Shown: piece after piece, positions 61,238 to 64,000 of the stretch
Layout of the letters: each line of letters starts with the position of its first letter
How positions within the stretch are numbered: position 1 is the first letter of the stretch
NCBI GenBank assembly: GCA_038501195.1
Contig: JBBPUQ010000002.1
Coordinates: 5,657,001 to 5,721,000, forward strand
Length of the DNA: 64,000 nt
Source of the DNA: Nemania diffusa
Taxonomy: Eukaryota; Ascomycota; Sordariomycetes; Xylariales; Xylariaceae
Direction of reading: 5' to 3'
Made by a program: the position numbers and the translations under genes
Notes under the pieces: model-generated
What the model saw: only the letters and a program-made list of their open reading frames with translations
Database searches by the model: none
Told to the model about the DNA's origin: nothing

Positions 61238-63250
61238 ATGGGTATTCAAGGATTGAGCTCTATCGGTCGTCGATATGGCAGATTCCGCCCTCTTAGTGGC
61301 GATACCGTTGTTATTGACGGGCCTGCCTTGGTCTACCAAATATTAGACGGATGCATGCGGAAGAGACCAAACACCAACGGCTTCATCTGCCAGCCTTCGT
61401 ATTCCACCCTTGGTCGTACCGTCATCGGATGGCTTGAGGAGCTGCGGAGACATAACGTAGTAGTGTAAGAAGTACCCGATATATCCATCTACTTTAGCTT
61501 TTGTTAATCTGTTGTCCTTTACTGACCGGGTACCGCAGCCGAAAGATATATTTTGATGGCTACCTCCCGCCGAGCAAGTGGCAGGTCAGACAAATTCGAC
61601 TTCTTCGGCAGTCGCGAGCTATGAGAGACTTGCTTGCTTCGCATCCTTATGGATCGTCCAAATTACCAGACGGCGCTTTTGAGACTATCAAGCCTGAAAT
61701 CGCCCTGACCCAAAACATCTCCCAGTCGCACTCTAGCTGGGTTCCGAAACCCCCCTTTCTAATCCCAGCCGTCATCGACATCCTCAAGAGCTGCCACACA
61801 TGGGGTCCACTCGTTGAGGTTGTTTCTGGAGAGGCCGACATGTTCTGTGCAGAATATATTCGGCGCTATGGAGGAGTCCTCCTAACTACCGATTCGGATT
61901 TGCTCATCACTGAGCTCGGAGCTAATGGCAGCGTGTCTTTCCTTGCGGATGTTGGTCTAGCTGATCTGTCAGATAAATCTCAAGGACTAGTGGCCTGCAA
62001 GTTTTCGCTGCATGCCGTCAACAATACCTTGGGTTTAAATAATGTGGGTGGCCTACCTCGTGTCGCCTTTGAGAAGGCAAAGCACCGAACTAGCTTTTAT
62101 GAGGCACTCAGCCGAGCAAAGTACGGCATCGACAAGACCCTAGAGTCACCCGAGTTCCGAACCTTTATGGAGGAGTACTCCATGAAAGAATACCTACCAA
62201 AAGACCATCCTGCACAGAGAATACTCTCCAACCTCGACCCAAGGATCTCTGAGATCGTAGTACAAACTCTATTGTTTCATGGGGAGGGGACCGTGCCGGA
62301 CTTCGGCAGTGCTAATAACTCTCGTGGCCCAGAGACTTTGGCGATGTTCCTGCCTATCATGATTGAGGTTAGTTTCCCCACCGTGAGTTTTCTCTCAAGA
62401 ATATGTCGAGATCAGGGACTCAATCGGCATCTCATTCTCCAGTTTATTCGCTGCGTAAAACAGTTGCTAACTCGACATCTCCATGTAGAACCGTGATAGA
62501 AAAAGCGCGTGGACTATGAGTATAGCCGTCCGCCAGCTCGCATATAGTATTCTGCAAATGGTTGCTATCCACCAGTCACCAGCTGTTATTGAGTACCGTT
62601 TACTTGATGCATATAATTCGCTGATGGGTAGGCAAATCGACATATTAGGCTTAGATGAGACTCTAGAGCAATGTCGTCTACTCACGGATACCCTCAGGCA
62701 ACTTACTGAGCGCATCCCCGGCGCAGATATGCGATGGCTGTCGTTTGCTATCTATCAAGACATTGTGTGGTCAAGGTCTGAAGATCGACTGCCTCTATCC
62801 GCTTTGCTTAGTCGTAAGGCAAAGTATAAGTCCAACGACGCAGATGAGCACTCATGGGACGCAATACACTTCACTGCTCAAATACAGGCTTCCTTATACT
62901 CCTTGAGAATGGCAAAGCAGATATTAGACGTTGTCGCATCACTTCAGGGAGTGCTACTGCCTCCAATACAAGAATTGCGCGAGAGGCTCCGTACTCTTCC
63001 TCCAATCGCAGAATGGCCGACCGTCGAAAATATTTTGCAAGTACTTGCTACTGCCGGTGAGGCTAATACCATCTCTACCATCACAGATATGCTTGAAGTT
63101 CCGTCAATTGAAATCCCGGCGGATTTGCTAGATATCAACCAGCCGAAGAAACGGAAAAGTAGAAGTGGTCTTCTAAGAAGCGAAAGGGATCCTAAACGGC
63201 CAGTATCTGTTAACCCCTTTGCCGTTCTGAGCCAGGCGGGTATGGATTAA
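61238..63250 (+). CDS. Asteroid/XPG-domain protein (FEN1-like nuclease family)
   Basis: Three exons: 61238-61464, 61539-62367, 62489-63250; 605 aa, phases consistent (GTAAGA and GTTAGT donors; ACTGAC and GCTAAC branches). The N-terminus MGIQGLSSIGRRYG with TVVIDGPALVYQIL is the XPG-N half; EVVSGEADMFCAEYIRRYGGVLLTTDSDLLI is the XPG-I half. The acidic residues that bind metal in FEN1-type nucleases (Asp in VIDGPAL, Glu-Ala-Asp, Asp-x-Asp) are kept, so activity is possible. Asteroid proteins are conserved in fungi and animals; in fission yeast the homologue Ast1 is linked to DNA repair. The C-terminal half is helical without recognised domains and ends in a basic patch (QPKKRKSRSGLLRSERDPKRP) that resembles a nuclear localisation signal. 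Confidence 0.87.
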
Positions 63251-63914
63251 CACGGCTGGGTGCCATGGGTTTCTAAAATGCAGGCTGGCATGGCCTAGTT
63301 TGATTTTCATGTGTAGCTCCGAAATGTTAACACTTCAATAAAGCTACCCCTTGCGTGGGGTAGCACTGATACTCCCGCCTAAGCATCTCAACTTGCACTA
63401 CTAGAGGCCTCTAGGGTAGAAGAAACACGTGTATCTTGTGCACCAGGTCGAGTTCTGACTGCATATTTGACATTTGCATGACACCCCTATATCTTAATAC
63501 CAATACCTAAATTACAACTTTCATTCACATTTTACCAACAGGATTTGGGCATTGAGGACTATGCGGTTGCAGTTGCTCTGCTGTTTAGGATACATATCAC
63601 AATGAGCACATATAGAGATGCACTATTCATGAGGAGTTCATAGAAACATGAACGCGGAGCTAGTATTGGCCGGAGGATCCGGTCATTATAGAAATGGTTC
63701 ATACGCACTTATTTACACCAAATTTACAGGAAAAGCAGAGCACGAGGCCCTGGCAATCGATATCCTCCGTGCAGAGAAGGCCGGGATAAACAGTAATCGT
63801 CGCATCGTCACCGAACCACACTCATTATGCCATGCCGTCAGGCCCCTCTCGTCGCCCATCATATAAGAAATATTCTGTGTACAAGCCCACATAGAAGCTC
63901 GCTCCTGCCCAGCA
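63251..63914. other. Convergent intergenic region at the right end
   Basis: 3' flank of the Asteroid-like gene. It contains a GCTACCCCTTGCGTGGGGTAGC hairpin-like sequence near 63,344-63,365. The 72-codon ORF at 63648-63866 is unconvincing. Confidence 0.45.
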
Positions 63915-64000
63915 TTACACTACGCTTGAATCCGGAAATACTTCACCGCCGTGTATCTCATCGAGAAGCAATACGAACTCTTTCCTCTCAAGTTGCTCCT
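63915..64000 (-). CDS. Possible C-terminal end of a gene running off the window
   Basis: On the minus strand the frame is open from the window edge to a stop at 63915-63917, reading ...EQLERKEFVLLLDEIHGGEV and ending FPDSSVV. Only 27 codons are visible, so neither family nor reality can be established. The helical, charged sequence is plausible coding DNA. Confidence 0.3.
   Translation of the reverse strand, partial: EQLERKEFVLLLDEIHGGEVFPDSSVV

Noticed and set aside
1..64000. CRISPR arrays, rRNA genes, intact transposons, secondary-metabolite backbone genes
   Set aside because: None seen on either strand; repeats present are short microsatellites, palindromes and one two-copy direct repeat.

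Overview
The window is nuclear DNA from a filamentous ascomycete (Pezizomycotina). Genes are compact and carry short introns of 39-258 bp with GTAAGT/GTGAGT-type donors, CTAAC/CTGAC-type branch sites and YAG acceptors. Gene families such as GH131, membrane dipeptidyl aminopeptidase B, an ASI-type RING protein, STAND/NLR proteins and Golgi apyrase fit that group. A Sordariomycete is my best guess, from general resemblance only; I cannot name a species. Gene models were assembled by hand by joining exons so that reading frames and splice phases agree.

Layout. 1-10.8 kb: C-terminal part of UTP20 (+), a DNL-zinc-finger ZIM17-like protein with a long tail (-), cullin-3 (+) and a disordered unknown protein (-). 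11.5-20.3 kb: secreted GH131 glucanase (+), a doubtful small ORF (-), a YbjQ-type protein (+), dipeptidyl aminopeptidase B (+), an ABM-fold protein (+) and a small acidic ORF (-). 20.3-26.5 kb: gene-poor and AT-rich, with an orphan basic protein (-) and an amidoligase (-), then a 2.1 kb leader region. 26.5-36.4 kb: Golgi apyrase YND1 (+), Hikeshi/OPI10 (-), a Nudix hydrolase (+), RPB8 (-), ELP4 (+), SEN34 (+). 37-43.4 kb: esterase (+), intron-containing tRNA-Gln(UUG) (-), SDR (+), a 1.5 kb stretch without a clear gene, exosome subunit MTR3 (+). 44.7-57.7 kb: ASI-type membrane RING ligase (+), OPT/YSL-type transporter (+), NB-ARC STAND protein (+), OTU-domain protein (+), antisense small ORF (-). 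58.7-64 kb: PRPP synthetase (-), Asteroid/XPG-like nuclease (+), and the last codons of a further gene (-).

Most genes are unrelated housekeeping genes, as usual for a fungal chromosome. Some functional neighbours stand out: ELP4 (wobble-uridine modification), SEN34 (tRNA splicing) and an intron-bearing tRNA-Gln(UUG), which is a possible substrate of both, lie within 5.2 kb. UTP20, RPB8 and MTR3 all belong to RNA synthesis or processing. I see no biosynthetic cluster, no intact transposon and no CRISPR array. Third-codon GC differs sharply between genes. Intergenic DNA carries many copies of TACCTA/TAGGTA words, some arranged as perfect palindromes.

The less ordinary items are: an intron that splits the codon of the cullin-3 neddylation lysine; the 360-residue tail on the ZIM17-like protein; the fungal amidoligase beside an orphan basic protein; the disordered OTU protein; and a compact NLR that lacks an obvious N-terminal effector domain.
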